A stretch of DNA of 64,000 bases from Marinobacter caseinilyticus (GTDB lineage: Bacteria; Pseudomonadota; Gammaproteobacteria; Pseudomonadales; Oleiphilaceae): the NCBI RefSeq assembly GCF_011074955.1, contig NZ_WUQJ01000024.1:1-64000 (forward strand). Direction: 5' to 3'. This document shows positions 7,985-17,191 of this stretch, piece by piece. The position numbers were made by a program, and so were the translations under genes. The notes beneath the pieces were generated by a model. It was not told the DNA's origin, did not search any database, and saw only the letters and a program-made list of their open reading frames with translations. Position 1 is the first letter of the stretch; every line of letters starts with the position of its first letter.

Positions 7985-8878
7985 GTGCGATCCGCATTCT
8001 CAACCTATTTTGTGCCGGCCTTGTTTGTCTGGCTCTGGAGCACAGGTTTTATCGGCGCGAAGTATGGCTTGCCCTATGCTGAACCCTTTACTTTGCTGCT
8101 TTACCGGATGCTGTTCACGTTGGTGCTGCTGGGGATTCTTGTCTGGGTAATGAAAGCAACCTGGCCGTCCTGGCAAGGGGTCTGTCATACCGCCGTCACG
8201 GGCGTCCTGGTGCACGGCTGTTATCTGGGCGGGGTTTACTATGCCATCAGCGGCGGTATGCCCTCTGGTGTGATTTCACTGATCGTGGGATTACAGCCGC
8301 TGGTGACCGCACTGGCGGCGATGCTGATCCTGCGCGAGTCGGTCGGCGGGCGTCAGTGGGTCGGGTTATCCCTCGGTCTGGTCGGGGTGAGTCTGGTGTT
8401 ACTGGAAAAAATGGGCACCGCCGCCGGGGTGGATGGCTTTCCGCTGTGGACTTTGTGGTGGGCCGCACTGTCCCTGGTCGGCATTTCCGTGGGCACGGTG
8501 TACCAAAAGCGCCACGGCGAGCGTATTGAATTGCTCAGCGGCGCGTTTATTCAGTATTGCGCCGCCGCTACCTTCTTTGCCATCGGCGCCTTCGCCCTGG
8601 AGTCCCGTAATGTGGTCTGGGATATTCAGTTGCAGCTTTCCATGGCCTGGTTGGTCATGGGGGTGTCCATTGGCGCGATCCTGCTGTTAATGCTGTTGAT
8701 ACGCCGGGGCGCCGCCTCGCAGGTTGCCAGCCTGTTCTATCTGGTGCCCCCGGTGACGGCGCTGGAAGCATTCGTGTTGTTTGATGAGCGGTTGGGTGTG
8801 CTGGCCATGTGTGGCGGAGCGCTGTCGATCACCGGTGTGGCACTGGTCGTGACCCAGCGTAAACCCGCCGCCGATTAA
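7985..8878 (+). CDS. EamA/DMT-family exporter
   Basis: A 297-aa protein with about ten transmembrane helices in two EamA repeats, probably exporting an amino acid or other small metabolite. GTG 7985 is chosen because AGGGAG lies 7 nt upstream and the protein then begins directly with the first helix; the open frame to 7814 adds 57 residues with no family character. It has WSTGFIGAKYGLPYAEPF at the N-terminus, common in this exporter group. It converges on the crotonase gene, whose stop codon lies 29 bp away, with a small GC-rich hairpin between (8881-8898). Confidence 0.88.
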   Translation: MRSAFSTYFVPALFVWLWSTGFIGAKYGLPYAEPFTLLLYRMLFTLVLLGILVWVMKATWPSWQGVCHTAVTGVLVHGCYLGGVYYAISGGMPSGVISLIVGLQPLVTALAAMLILRESVGGRQWVGLSLGLVGVSLVLLEKMGTAAGVDGFPLWTLWWAALSLVGISVGTVYQKRHGERIELLSGAFIQYCAAATFFAIGAFALESRNVVWDIQLQLSMAWLVMGVSIGAILLLMLLIRRGAASQVASLFYLVPPVTALEAFVLFDERLGVLAMCGGALSITGVALVVTQRKPAAD

Positions 8879-8907
8879 CGCGCCGCCGGAAATGGCGGTG
8901 CTGGACA

Positions 8908-9615
8908 CTAGTGATCCAGAAACTGTTGTTGCCAGCCAATCAAATCTTCATCAAAGGCTTGTCGCATGGCCTCAAGCGCTGGGCGCCGGACGCGGGATTT
9001 GGTTGCTTGAAAGGCGGCGGCATCAAGCTTCAGCAATCGCTCGGCCCGGGAGCGGGCCTCTGTTTGCAGCGTGTCGGCCGGAGTAAGCTGGTCTAAAAAT
9101 CCCGCCTCCAGGGCCATCTGCGGTGAATAGGGTTCCGCAGTGCATACGGCTTGCGTCAGATGCGCCGGTGACAGACGTTGACGGCACACTTCAACAAACA
9201 CCTTAGGGACGGTCAGTCCTACAATCAGCTCATTGACGTGGAATTTAGCGCCCTGATCGACCCCGATCCGAATATCGGTGCTCAGCAATAGAAAGGCGCC
9301 CATGGCGACCGCGTGTCCATTACAGGCCGCTATGACCGGGCGAGGAAATGTCATCAAACGTTCGCTCAACTGGGCGCCGGCCTCAAGCATTTCGACCAGT
9401 TCGGCTTTGTCCCGCTTAAACACCGCCAAATCGAAACCACCGGAAAAAATGCTTTCACGGCCGGTCAGGATCACCACGGCCCGGTCGGCCTCCGCTTGAT
9501 TCAGGGCCCCGTTGAGTGCCTTCAGCATGGCGACGCTCATGACATTGGCTTTGCCATCGTCCATTACGAGGGTGGCAATGCCATCGGTGAATTGGTAATT
9601 GACGAGCTCACTCAT
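8908..9615 (-). CDS. Crotonase / enoyl-CoA hydratase-isomerase family protein
   Basis: A 235-aa crotonase-fold enzyme acting on an acyl-CoA. Seen are the oxyanion-hole segments around FSGGFDLAVF and CNGHAVAMGAFLLLS, and one acidic catalytic position in HVNELIVGL. Only one of the two glutamates of true enoyl-CoA hydratases is evident, so isomerase or another crotonase chemistry is possible. ATG 9615 has AAGGA 8 nt upstream; the longer frame would need TTG. No fatty-acid oxidation genes are adjacent, so its pathway is undetermined. Confidence 0.85.
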   Translation of the reverse strand: MSELVNYQFTDGIATLVMDDGKANVMSVAMLKALNGALNQAEADRAVVILTGRESIFSGGFDLAVFKRDKAELVEMLEAGAQLSERLMTFPRPVIAACNGHAVAMGAFLLLSTDIRIGVDQGAKFHVNELIVGLTVPKVFVEVCRQRLSPAHLTQAVCTAEPYSPQMALEAGFLDQLTPADTLQTEARSRAERLLKLDAAAFQATKSRVRRPALEAMRQAFDEDLIGWQQQFLDH

Positions 9616-9855
9616 GGTCCAATCCTTATTCAAGTGGGTGACGAATCGATATTATTGTAGTTGGCACGGCCCGGAACATCGACGGCTCTGGTCAACAACA
9701 TTCCCCGGCCAAGGAAAGCTGGGTAAACTGGCCCCCAATTTTGCTACCTTACGCGGCCTGTGGTTCTGTTTTCAGTTGCGCTGACGTCCCGCACTGTGGG
9801 CCCGAGGTGGATCGTGATAGCGCATTCACCGCGTTGGATACTTGGACTTTTTGTT

Positions 9856-10701
9856 ATGACGATCTCTCCCTTTGCGTCGCTGGCCTGTCCTCTGGATGGC
9901 GGTGTTCTCTATCGCGATGGTGCGGTCTGGCGCTGCGAGGCCGGCCACAGTTTCGATATTGCCCGGCAGGGCTATACCCACCTGTTACCGGTGCAGAAGA
10001 AGAAATCCCTGGCCCCGGGCGACAGCAAACAGATGGTGGCGGCACGCCAACGGTTTCTGGCTGCGGGGTATTATCAGCCCATTGCGGAGGCCGTGAGCCG
10101 AACGATAGTCAGCGAACTGGCGGCCAATACGACGCTCAGCTGTCTCGATGCGGGCTGTGGAGAAGGCTATTACCTGCGCCAGTTGGCGGCGGCCACCACT
10201 GAAACTCAAACGCTGGCATTGCTTGGGCTGGACATCTCTAAATGGGCGGTGCTCGCAGCGGCAAAACAGAACCAGCATGCGGCCTGGGTCGTCGGCAGCA
10301 ATGCGAATCTGCCCATACAGTCGGCATCACTGGATCGGATTTTGTGTCTGTTTGGTTTTCCGGTTTATGCTGAATTTGCTCGGGTACTCAAACCGGGTGG
10401 AGAGCTGGTGCAGGTAGATGCAGGGCCGGATCACTTGCGGGAATTGCGCGAAATTATCTATTCCAGTGTTACCGTGGCCCGGGCGCCGACCGAAGAGGCT
10501 CCGGAGGGCTTCCGGGTCCTGTCGACAGAAACGATTCGCTACCCGCTGGCACTTGACCATCCGGAGCAAATTGCCGACCTGCTGGCAATGACGCCACATC
10601 TATACCGGGCCAAGGCCGAGGGTCGTGAGAAAGCCGCCGCGCTGGATGCTCTGGTGGTCACCGTGGATGTAAGACTGAAGCGCTTGGCGCTGGCGTTGTA
10701 G
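9856..10701 (+). CDS. rlmA: 23S rRNA (guanine-N1)-methyltransferase RlmA
   Basis: A 281-aa protein that methylates N1 of G745 (E. coli numbering) in 23S rRNA using SAM. An N-terminal zinc finger begins with ACPLDGG and a second Cys/His pair in RCEAGHSFD, followed by the family-typical ARQGYTHLLP. The SAM domain has CLDAGCGEGYYL (motif I) and a later LGLDISKWA segment. ATG 9856 gives the canonical N-terminus; the upstream extension in frame does not. It is divergent from the crotonase gene across about 240 bp and is followed 27 bp later by the DUF1499 gene. Confidence 0.92.
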   Translation: MTISPFASLACPLDGGVLYRDGAVWRCEAGHSFDIARQGYTHLLPVQKKKSLAPGDSKQMVAARQRFLAAGYYQPIAEAVSRTIVSELAANTTLSCLDAGCGEGYYLRQLAAATTETQTLALLGLDISKWAVLAAAKQNQHAAWVVGSNANLPIQSASLDRILCLFGFPVYAEFARVLKPGGELVQVDAGPDHLRELREIIYSSVTVARAPTEEAPEGFRVLSTETIRYPLALDHPEQIADLLAMTPHLYRAKAEGREKAAALDALVVTVDVRLKRLALAL

Positions 10702-10728
10702 ATCATCAATCAAGGAAGGGAGAGTGCT

Positions 10729-11121
10729 ATGTTCGCAGGAAAGAGACCAACAATCATTGGGGTTCGGGATCGACAGCTTGCTGCCTGTCCGTCAAAGCCA
10801 AACTGTGTCAGCAGCCAGTCGGAAACGCGTCGTCACCACATAAAGCCGTTGGCCTACCGTGGTTCTCCGCAACAAGCCATGAGCCGGCTTAAAGGCATCG
10901 TCAATGCTCAGCCAGGCAGTCAGCTCATTGATGAAACGGAGGGTTACCTGTATTTCGAGTGCCGGTCAAAGCGGCTGGGCTTTGTGGACGACCTGGAATT
11001 CTATTGCCAGCCAGACCGTCAGTGCGTCCAGGTACGCTCCGCATCCCGGCTGGGGTTCTCGGATATGGGAGTTAACAGAAAGCGGGTGGAAAGCATTCGA
11101 CGGCAGTTTGAGGGCGTTTGA
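10729..11121 (+). CDS. DUF1499 family protein
   Basis: A 130-aa protein matching the DUF1499 pattern: CPSKPNCVSS near the N-terminus, a central YLYFECRS beta segment, and a C-terminal VRSASRLGFSDMGVNRKRVE. The family is widespread with no assigned function. Cys residues in CPSKPNC could bind metal or form a disulfide, but no signal peptide is visible. It sits 27 bp below rlmA, probably in the same transcript, with GGGAG about 9 nt before ATG 10729. Confidence 0.88.
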   Translation: MFAGKRPTIIGVRDRQLAACPSKPNCVSSQSETRRHHIKPLAYRGSPQQAMSRLKGIVNAQPGSQLIDETEGYLYFECRSKRLGFVDDLEFYCQPDRQCVQVRSASRLGFSDMGVNRKRVESIRRQFEGV

Positions 11122-11128
11122 ACAAGCA

Positions 11129-11160
11129 CCGGAACGGGCGCGATGTCAGGCGCCCATCCG
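11129..11160. terminator. Hairpin between convergent DUF1499 and isochorismatase-family genes
   Basis: GGGCGC (11136-11141) pairs with GCGCCC (11150-11155), and CCGG (11129-11132) can pair with CCGG (11157-11160). There is no T run, so it is a likely but unproven bidirectional stop or transcript-end stabiliser. Confidence 0.4.
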
Positions 11161-11288
11161 GCCCTGTCGCGCCCCCAATGTCCCAGAGGCCTGTGCCGTT
11201 TTAAAAACAAGATAAGCGACTCACACAGAATCCAGGCCGCGTCAGCGCGGCTGGGTCAGGGAGCTGTGCGGCGGCTGATACCGATTCG

Positions 11289-11891
11289 TTACAGCGGCAG
11301 GTCATCCACCGAATCCACCACGGCGGCGTACAGATCACGGGTCGATGCCAGTGCGCCTTCGTGAACCGCTTGCGCAGACAGTACCTTACCTTTGACGGTC
11401 TCAAGTGGACGGGTTGCGGTTGCGCTGGCAACGACGGTTGGGGCGTATCCCAGGTTGAAGCCACCGTGGGCCGTCGAGTTCACACACATGTGGGTCATGA
11501 AACCGGCCAGTACGATGTTCTTGACGCCCTTGGCTTGCAGTTGTTCATGGAGGTCGGTGGCGACGAATGAATTCGGGTAGTTTTTGGTGATGACCGGTTC
11601 ACCGTCTTTGGGTGCGACGTCGTCGGTGATGGCGCCGATTCGGGCGTTCACGTCGTATGGGGAGCCTTCACCGCCATCATGGCGAATGTGAAAAATGGGG
11701 ATCCCTGACGCCCGGGCTTTTTCCAGCAGTTTTTTGGCTTCCCCGAGCGCTTCCTCAACGCCCTCAAGCTGCATGACGCCCTCGCGGTAGGTGTTTTGGC
11801 AATCGATCATAATGAGTGCCGAGTCCGAGAGGTGGCAGGGTTGATGACCCAAGCCATTGAGGTCGCGCAGGGTTTCGGATGCGGTGGCCAT
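11289..11891 (-). CDS. Isochorismatase-family cysteine hydrolase
   Basis: A 200-aa cysteine hydrolase. The catalytic triad is visible: Asp in LIMIDCQNTY, Lys in VITKNYPNSF and Cys in FMTHMCVNST, the last with the family cis-peptide context. Members hydrolyse isochorismate, nicotinamide or related small amides; the substrate here cannot be set. ATG 11891 (MATASET) has GGAG 8 nt upstream; the longer frame to 12005 is unsupported. It is divergent from the flavin reductase gene across about 340 bp. Confidence 0.88.
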   Translation of the reverse strand: MATASETLRDLNGLGHQPCHLSDSALIMIDCQNTYREGVMQLEGVEEALGEAKKLLEKARASGIPIFHIRHDGGEGSPYDVNARIGAITDDVAPKDGEPVITKNYPNSFVATDLHEQLQAKGVKNIVLAGFMTHMCVNSTAHGGFNLGYAPTVVASATATRPLETVKGKVLSAQAVHEGALASTRDLYAAVVDSVDDLPL

Positions 11892-12231
11892 GGTGATTCT
11901 CCGTTGCAGAATTAGGGGTAACAGGTGAGTTGACCACAGGGGCTGGGACCCCTGGAATAGGACGAAAGATGTATTTTTATCGTCCATCCGGCGAGCGGAT
12001 TCCACGCGGGCGATGCGGCCCTTGCCTTACTTCCTGAAATCTTGGTGGTCTTGCCGCCAACAGCCTGCCTAATGTTGCCTATACTGTTTGCCTCGGATTT
12101 GGGTAAGCTTTGAGGGCGGGAAGCTGACCGGAGAGCCTCTCACACACAAGCTTTAACATCCGTGCGGCGCTGTATGCCATGATGAACCGGCCTCGATTGA
12201 ACTGGCCCACCACCGCGTTTGGGGAAACACA
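11892..12231. other. Divergent intergenic region, isochorismatase-family gene / flavin reductase gene
   Basis: About 340 bp that should hold both promoters. A small hairpin (CAGGGG/CCCCTG, 11937-11954) lies near the hydrolase side. A minus-strand open frame covering part of this region is the antisense shadow of the flavin reductase gene. No other gene is visible. Confidence 0.45.
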
Positions 12232-12855
12232 ATGTCTGACAGTAGCTATTTTTATGAGCCCGTCCAGGGTCACGGATTGGCCCACGACCCGTTCAATGCG
12301 ATGGTTGCGCCTCGTCCGATCGGCTGGATCTCGTCTCAGGATCAAGAAGGGGTGCTGAATCTCGCACCCTACAGTTTCTTTAACGCGTTCAACTACCATC
12401 CACCGATCGTTGGCTTCTCCAGCGTTGGTTACAAGGATTCGGTCCGCAACATTGAAGCGACGGGCGAGTTCTGCTGGAACCTGGCGACGCGCCCGCTTGC
12501 ACAAGCGATGAACGAGACCAGCGCTATGGTGGCGGCCGGTGTTGACGAATTTGCCCTGGCCGGACTCACACCGAAACCGTCCCGGGTTATCTCGGCACCC
12601 CACGTGGCCGAAAGCCCGGTGGCTTTTGAGTGCAGGGTGACACAAGTGCTGCAGCTTGCAGGCGCAGACGGTCAAGTGGTTGACACCTGGATGGTGTTTG
12701 GCGAGGTGGTGGGCGTGCATATCGCTCAGCACCTGCTTAAAGACGGCATCTATGATACCGCCGCCGCCGAACCGATTATGCGTGGCGGTGGACCGGCGGA
12801 TTATTTTGCGGTGTCAGCCGACCAGCGGTTCCAGATGCACCGACCGACCCGCTAG
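12232..12855 (+). CDS. Flavin reductase-family FMN-binding split-barrel protein
   Basis: A 207-aa protein of the flavin reductase-like/DIM6-NTAB family, a split barrel that binds FMN. The segment MVAPRPIGWISS and the following LNLAPYSFFNAFNYHPPIVGFS form the flavin pocket typical of the family, and GEFCWNL aligns with the conserved core. It may reduce flavin for a partner oxygenase or act on an unknown substrate; no oxygenase is adjacent. Length is normal. It stands alone before cheV, 177 bp away. Confidence 0.87.
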   Translation: MSDSSYFYEPVQGHGLAHDPFNAMVAPRPIGWISSQDQEGVLNLAPYSFFNAFNYHPPIVGFSSVGYKDSVRNIEATGEFCWNLATRPLAQAMNETSAMVAAGVDEFALAGLTPKPSRVISAPHVAESPVAFECRVTQVLQLAGADGQVVDTWMVFGEVVGVHIAQHLLKDGIYDTAAAEPIMRGGGPADYFAVSADQRFQMHRPTR

Positions 12856-13032
12856 CGTGGCAACGGTGTGTGAGCGGCGCAGCCAACCGGTCGCGCGGGG
12901 CTGGTTGACGGTGTCGAAACCGTGGCCGGACGCCAGTGCCGATTGGCTGTTATAAAACATCTTCAGGCTTTACCCGGTCACCGCAGCCGCATTATGTCTT
13001 ACCAGGTCTAACCAACAGGAGCGCGGACGTTC

Positions 13033-13926
13033 ATGCCGACCCGAAGTAATCACGCCCAAAAGCTCTTACTCTTTGGCCTGTATGGCCAGAAACAGTTTGC
13101 CATTGGCACGTTGAAAATCCGGGAGATTGTGCGGTACTCGCGTTTGAGCCAGTTGCCTTACAGCCACGCTTCGGTCATGGGAACCCGAATGTTTCGCGGG
13201 TCGGCCGTGCCGGTGATCGATATGGCGGCAGCGGTCGGGTACCCGCCGCTCAGCGAAGAAGAAAAGCAGAACAGCTCGATTATAATTACGGACATCCAGC
13301 GCAAGGAAATTGGCTTTGCGGTCCGGAGTATTAACCGGATTGTGGAAGAAGACTGGAAGAACGTCATGCCGCCGCCGGCCGCTTTGGGTAATCGGGCGTT
13401 TTTGACTGGCCTCATCCACGTGGAGGGCGCCATCGTTCAACTGCTGGATGTGGAATTGCTGCTGTCCCTGGTATACCCGAGTGCGGTTGACGCCCAAAAC
13501 GTGGTGTTGACGGATGTTCAGCGGGAGGTTCTGAAAGCCTTGCGAATTCTGTTGGTGGATGACTCCCAGGTGGCTCGAAAACAGCTGTCGGATGTATTGG
13601 ACGGCAAAGGCATTCCCTATCAAGTCACGACCAATGGCCGTGACGCTCTGGACATCATGCTGTCGTCAGCTAGAAATCAGCAGGATATTGATATTCTGGT
13701 CAGTGATATTGAAATGCCCGGGCTGGATGGTTACGAACTGGCGTTCACAATGCGAGACAATGCTGCGCTGCAACAACCTTACATCATCCTGCATACGTCA
13801 CTGAACAGCGAAATGAGTGTTAGCTACGCGCGACAGGTCGGCGCCAATGAGGCGCTCACCAAGTTTGATGCCGACGAGCTGCTGCAGGCTATGCTTCGGG
13901 GCGCTGAGCAGCGGCGTGGATCCTGA
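13033..13926 (+). CDS. cheV: CheV chemotaxis coupling protein (CheW-REC)
   Basis: A 297-aa protein joining a CheW-like domain (about 8-160) to a response-regulator receiver domain (about 172-295). The REC acidic pocket is LLVDDSQ, the phospho-acceptor Asp is in VSDIEMPGLDG, and the conserved Lys is in ALTKFD. It couples receptors to CheA, with receptor coupling adjusted by phosphorylation. It is not in a chemotaxis operon here, as is common for CheV in gammaproteobacteria. The ribosome site is CAGGAG, 10-11 nt before ATG 13033. Confidence 0.93.
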   Translation: MPTRSNHAQKLLLFGLYGQKQFAIGTLKIREIVRYSRLSQLPYSHASVMGTRMFRGSAVPVIDMAAAVGYPPLSEEEKQNSSIIITDIQRKEIGFAVRSINRIVEEDWKNVMPPPAALGNRAFLTGLIHVEGAIVQLLDVELLLSLVYPSAVDAQNVVLTDVQREVLKALRILLVDDSQVARKQLSDVLDGKGIPYQVTTNGRDALDIMLSSARNQQDIDILVSDIEMPGLDGYELAFTMRDNAALQQPYIILHTSLNSEMSVSYARQVGANEALTKFDADELLQAMLRGAEQRRGS

Positions 13927-14059
13927 GGAGAATGCCGGTATCGGATACCCTGGGTGGATATGGGCTGAGCTCTGGCCACTGCAGGGGCCGGTACAGGGTC
14001 TGTTAGGGCCGATAGTGGGCGTCTGTTCGTCACCTTGATCTGGAGTGAGTGTCCGCATC

Positions 14060-14668
14060 ATGAGGGAATCTTTCGGCAGCTTGCGCCTGGAGCAGGTGGC
14101 GGTCGGGGCATTGTCCGATATCACATTGACGATCCCGCCGACCGAGGTGGTTTGCCTGTCCGGGCGGTCAGGCAGCGGCAAAAGCCGTTTGCTTCGCGCC
14201 ATCGCGGATTTGGACGTGCACGCCGGTCGGGTCTGGCTTGGCGAGACTGAACAAAGCGCCACGCCAGCCCACCTCTGGCGCCAGCAAGTCATGTTGGTGC
14301 CGGCCGAGAGCCAGTGGTGGGCCGAGCGAGTGGAAGATCACTTCCCCGTTGCAACGGTGATGGACGGGCTGGCAGAGCTGGGCTTTGAGCCTGATGTCAT
14401 GGGGTGGTCGGTCAGCCGGCTCTCTTCCGGGGAGAAACAGCGTTTGGCCTTGTTGCGTGCCATGGCGCGGAGGCCAGCGGCGCTGCTGCTTGACGAACCA
14501 ACGGCCAATCTGGACCAGGAATCGGTGGCGGCGATGGAGCGCTGGTTGCTTGCCGCTGTTCGCGAGCGCCAACTGCCGGTGCTTTGGGTGGCGCACACAC
14601 CGGATCAGATTCAACGGGTGGCCCAGCGTCATTTTCGCCTGAGTGGCTCATCGCTGGAGGCGCAGTAA
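14060..14668 (+). CDS. fetA: ABC transporter ATP-binding protein, FetA-like
   Basis: A 202-aa ATPase with Walker A GRSGSGKS, signature LSSGEKQRLALLRAM and Walker B ALLLDEPTANLD, shorter than most ABC ATPases and matching FetA/YbbL. Paired with the downstream permease it forms the FetAB exporter, linked in E. coli to iron export and peroxide resistance. Either ATG 14060 or GTG 14045 could start it: GGAG at 14042-14045 overlaps the GTG and is rather far from the ATG. The stop overlaps the fetB start (TAATG). Confidence 0.85.
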   Translation: MRESFGSLRLEQVAVGALSDITLTIPPTEVVCLSGRSGSGKSRLLRAIADLDVHAGRVWLGETEQSATPAHLWRQQVMLVPAESQWWAERVEDHFPVATVMDGLAELGFEPDVMGWSVSRLSSGEKQRLALLRAMARRPAALLLDEPTANLDQESVAAMERWLLAAVRERQLPVLWVAHTPDQIQRVAQRHFRLSGSSLEAQ

Positions 14669-15468
14669 TGGAAGTCATTGACCTGGCGTGGTGGAAGCTG
14701 GCCCTGGCGGCCTCAATGATCCTGGTGTTGGCGGTGTTCGTTCATCTGGGCCGCCTGGGCATTACCCGTGGTTTGTTGATTGCAGCCATCCGAACCGTGA
14801 TTCAGTTGTCCTTGATTGGCCTGGTGCTGGAAGCGCTGTTTGCCGTTTCCGGCTTCGGTTGGATTGCGTTGATGGCGACCGTGATGCTGCTGGTGGCGGG
14901 CCGGGAGGTGATGTCCAGGCAGCAGCGCAAACTGACCGGCGGCTGGGCGTTTGGTATCGGTACCGGGGCAATGTTTTTGTCGTCCTTCACCGTGACGGTA
15001 CTGACTCTGATTGTGGTGATTGGGCCGGAGCCCTGGTATGCCCCACAATACGCCATTCCATTGCTGGGCATGATGCTTGGCAATACCATGAACGGTGTGG
15101 CCTTGAGTCTCGACCGGTTGACCGAGTCGGTGTGGCGGCAGCGCAGCGTGATTGAGAATCGGTTGATGTTAGGGCAGACCTGGCGGGAGGCAGTAGGGGA
15201 TATCCGTCGTGAGGCTATGCGCAGTGGCATGATTCCGTCGATCAATGCCATGGCGGCGGCCGGCATTGTCAGTTTGCCCGGCATGATGACCGGGCAGATC
15301 CTCGCTGGCAGTCCCCCGTCAGTGGCCGTGAAGTACCAGATTTTGATTATGCTGACGATTGCCATAGGCACCGGTTCGGGCGCTTTGATGGCGGTGACAT
15401 GGGGCAGCCGCCGGCTGTTCGACGATCGCCAGCGTCTGCGCCTGGACCGGTTGCTGGAGCCTTCGTGA
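14668..15468 (+). CDS. fetB: ABC permease FetB
   Basis: A 266-aa membrane protein of the UPF0014/FetB family with about seven transmembrane helices. Family hallmarks include ITRGLLIAAIRTVIQLSLIG near the N-terminus, LLGMMLGNTMNGVALSLDRL in the middle, and GIVSLPGMMTGQILAG toward the C-terminus. It starts at ATG 14668, overlapping the last base of the fetA stop codon, with GGAGG upstream; this tight coupling supports a two-gene exporter. The transported ion (iron in E. coli) is taken from the family and not shown here. Confidence 0.9.
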   Translation: MEVIDLAWWKLALAASMILVLAVFVHLGRLGITRGLLIAAIRTVIQLSLIGLVLEALFAVSGFGWIALMATVMLLVAGREVMSRQQRKLTGGWAFGIGTGAMFLSSFTVTVLTLIVVIGPEPWYAPQYAIPLLGMMLGNTMNGVALSLDRLTESVWRQRSVIENRLMLGQTWREAVGDIRREAMRSGMIPSINAMAAAGIVSLPGMMTGQILAGSPPSVAVKYQILIMLTIAIGTGSGALMAVTWGSRRLFDDRQRLRLDRLLEPS

Positions 15469-15595
15469 TGGCGTCGGGGGCCCGCAAAACACTTGAACGA
15501 TAGCGGGTCCGTATTGGGCGTCAGAACGATGACAACGTAATATACACTCCGCAGTTAAACACGGTAGGGCGGACCACTTTGGAGCGGCACAATTG

Positions 15596-17146
15596 ATGGC
15601 GGAACACCTGATGGGTGAGAAACAGGACATAGACTTTTCCAATCGCTTTTCCATACAGCGGCCTTACAACCGGCAGGCAAGCGAAGAAGGGGTGGATCAG
15701 TACAGCCTGCTGCACTGTGGTATCCAGAAACTGGAAGACCAGTTGGAAAGTGACCGCGGGCGCATCATCAATTCGGCGGCCGTGCGACGCCTGCAGCAGA
15801 AAACACAGGTCTTCCCGCTGGAGCGCAACGCCGCCGTCCGCAGCCGGTTAACCCATTCCCTGGAAGTTCAACAGACCGGCCGCTTTATCGCCCGCACGAT
15901 ATTCCGCAAGCTTGGCCCCAGGGCTGCCGACTTTGGGTTGGCGGGCTTGGATCACGCGACCGAAACCCTGGTGGAAATGGCCTGCCTGATGCATGACATT
16001 GGTAATCCGCCGTTTGGCCATTTTGGTGAGGCGGCCCTGTCGCGCTGGTTTGCAGAACACGTTCGGGAACTCACGCCATTTCAGGACGACGGGGCGGGAG
16101 ACGCACTGACCTCAAAGCTGGTGCTGGAACTGCAATGTTTTGAAGGCAACGCCCAGGCCATTCGCCTGATCAGCCATTTGCAAAAATTGAACCTGACGTT
16201 TGTTCAGGCGGCCGCTGTCTTCAAATACACCCGGCCGGCCACCGAGCCAAAACCGGACCGGGAGGCGCCGCTGGCCTACCTGCAGAAAAAACCCGGCTAC
16301 TACTTCTCCGAGTCCGCGTTTGTGGCTTCCATGCAGCAGGCGCTGGCCATGGCCCCGGGGCACCGGCACCCACTGGCCTATGTGATGGAAGCCGCAGACG
16401 ATATTTCTTATTGTCTGGCGGATCTGGAAGACGGTGTCGACAAGGGCCTGATGACCTACCCGGTTCTGGCGGACGCGCTGAAGGCAACGTTCCTGGCGTC
16501 GCGGCCGAAAGACGGCAACGACGCGCTGTTTGCCGGGTCTGGCGTAGCGAAATCGTTTGGTGACATTGTCGATGAGGCGCTGGCGTGTGCGGGGCGGGAG
16601 GCGATCAGTCAGGAGCATGAATTCTTTGTCTGGCTAAGAGTGGGGTTGATCCATCCGCTGGTTAACCATGCCGCTCAGGCATTTATCGATCATATTGAGC
16701 AGGTGTATCACGGCCGCCTGAACCGTGCCTTGCTGGAAGACGATTCACCGTGCCACAGCGTGATCGCAACGTTTAAACAGGTGGCAGTTGAGCGGGTGTT
16801 TTCGGTGCCGGAAGTCGAAACACTGGAACTGCAGGGCTACCGGATTATTACCGGCCTGCTGGATCATTATAAGCCATTGCTGACACTGTCCATGGCCGAC
16901 TTCGAACGCCTGCTCGCCGGTGAACAGAAAGGCCTGCTGGTGGAGAGCCGGCTCTACAAACGTCTGCCCAAGAAGCACGTGAACGCGTATCTGACGTTAA
17001 AAGACGCGCTGCCATCCGGTGGCGCGCCCAACGTGTGGGAACGTTACTGTCGGTGTCGCTTGTTGCAGGATATGATCAGCGGCATGACCGACCAGTTTGC
17101 CCTCGACGAATTTCGGGCGCTGTCCGTGATGGACGGCCAGATTTAA
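15596..17146 (+). CDS. dgt: Deoxyguanosinetriphosphate triphosphohydrolase
   Basis: A 516-aa HD-domain enzyme that cleaves dGTP to deoxyguanosine and tripolyphosphate, lowering dNTP pools. The HD metal site is visible as RLTHSLEV (about 81-88), then MHDIGNPPFGHFGE (about 137-150), and a later EAADDISYCLADLEDG. Length and layout match long Dgt proteins of gammaproteobacteria. Start candidates are ATG 15596 (GGAG about 11 nt upstream) and ATG 15611; the first is preferred. Besides pool control, Dgt enzymes can restrict phage, but this context looks housekeeping. Confidence 0.93.
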   Translation: MAEHLMGEKQDIDFSNRFSIQRPYNRQASEEGVDQYSLLHCGIQKLEDQLESDRGRIINSAAVRRLQQKTQVFPLERNAAVRSRLTHSLEVQQTGRFIARTIFRKLGPRAADFGLAGLDHATETLVEMACLMHDIGNPPFGHFGEAALSRWFAEHVRELTPFQDDGAGDALTSKLVLELQCFEGNAQAIRLISHLQKLNLTFVQAAAVFKYTRPATEPKPDREAPLAYLQKKPGYYFSESAFVASMQQALAMAPGHRHPLAYVMEAADDISYCLADLEDGVDKGLMTYPVLADALKATFLASRPKDGNDALFAGSGVAKSFGDIVDEALACAGREAISQEHEFFVWLRVGLIHPLVNHAAQAFIDHIEQVYHGRLNRALLEDDSPCHSVIATFKQVAVERVFSVPEVETLELQGYRIITGLLDHYKPLLTLSMADFERLLAGEQKGLLVESRLYKRLPKKHVNAYLTLKDALPSGGAPNVWERYCRCRLLQDMISGMTDQFALDEFRALSVMDGQI

Positions 17147-17191
17147 TCGATAGGTCCACCGTGCCGCAGGTTGCCGCGTGGTGACAACGCG

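Noticed and set aside
12079..12732. 217-aa minus-strand frame
   Set aside because: Lies opposite the flavin reductase gene, with no family features and no ribosome site; a codon-bias shadow.
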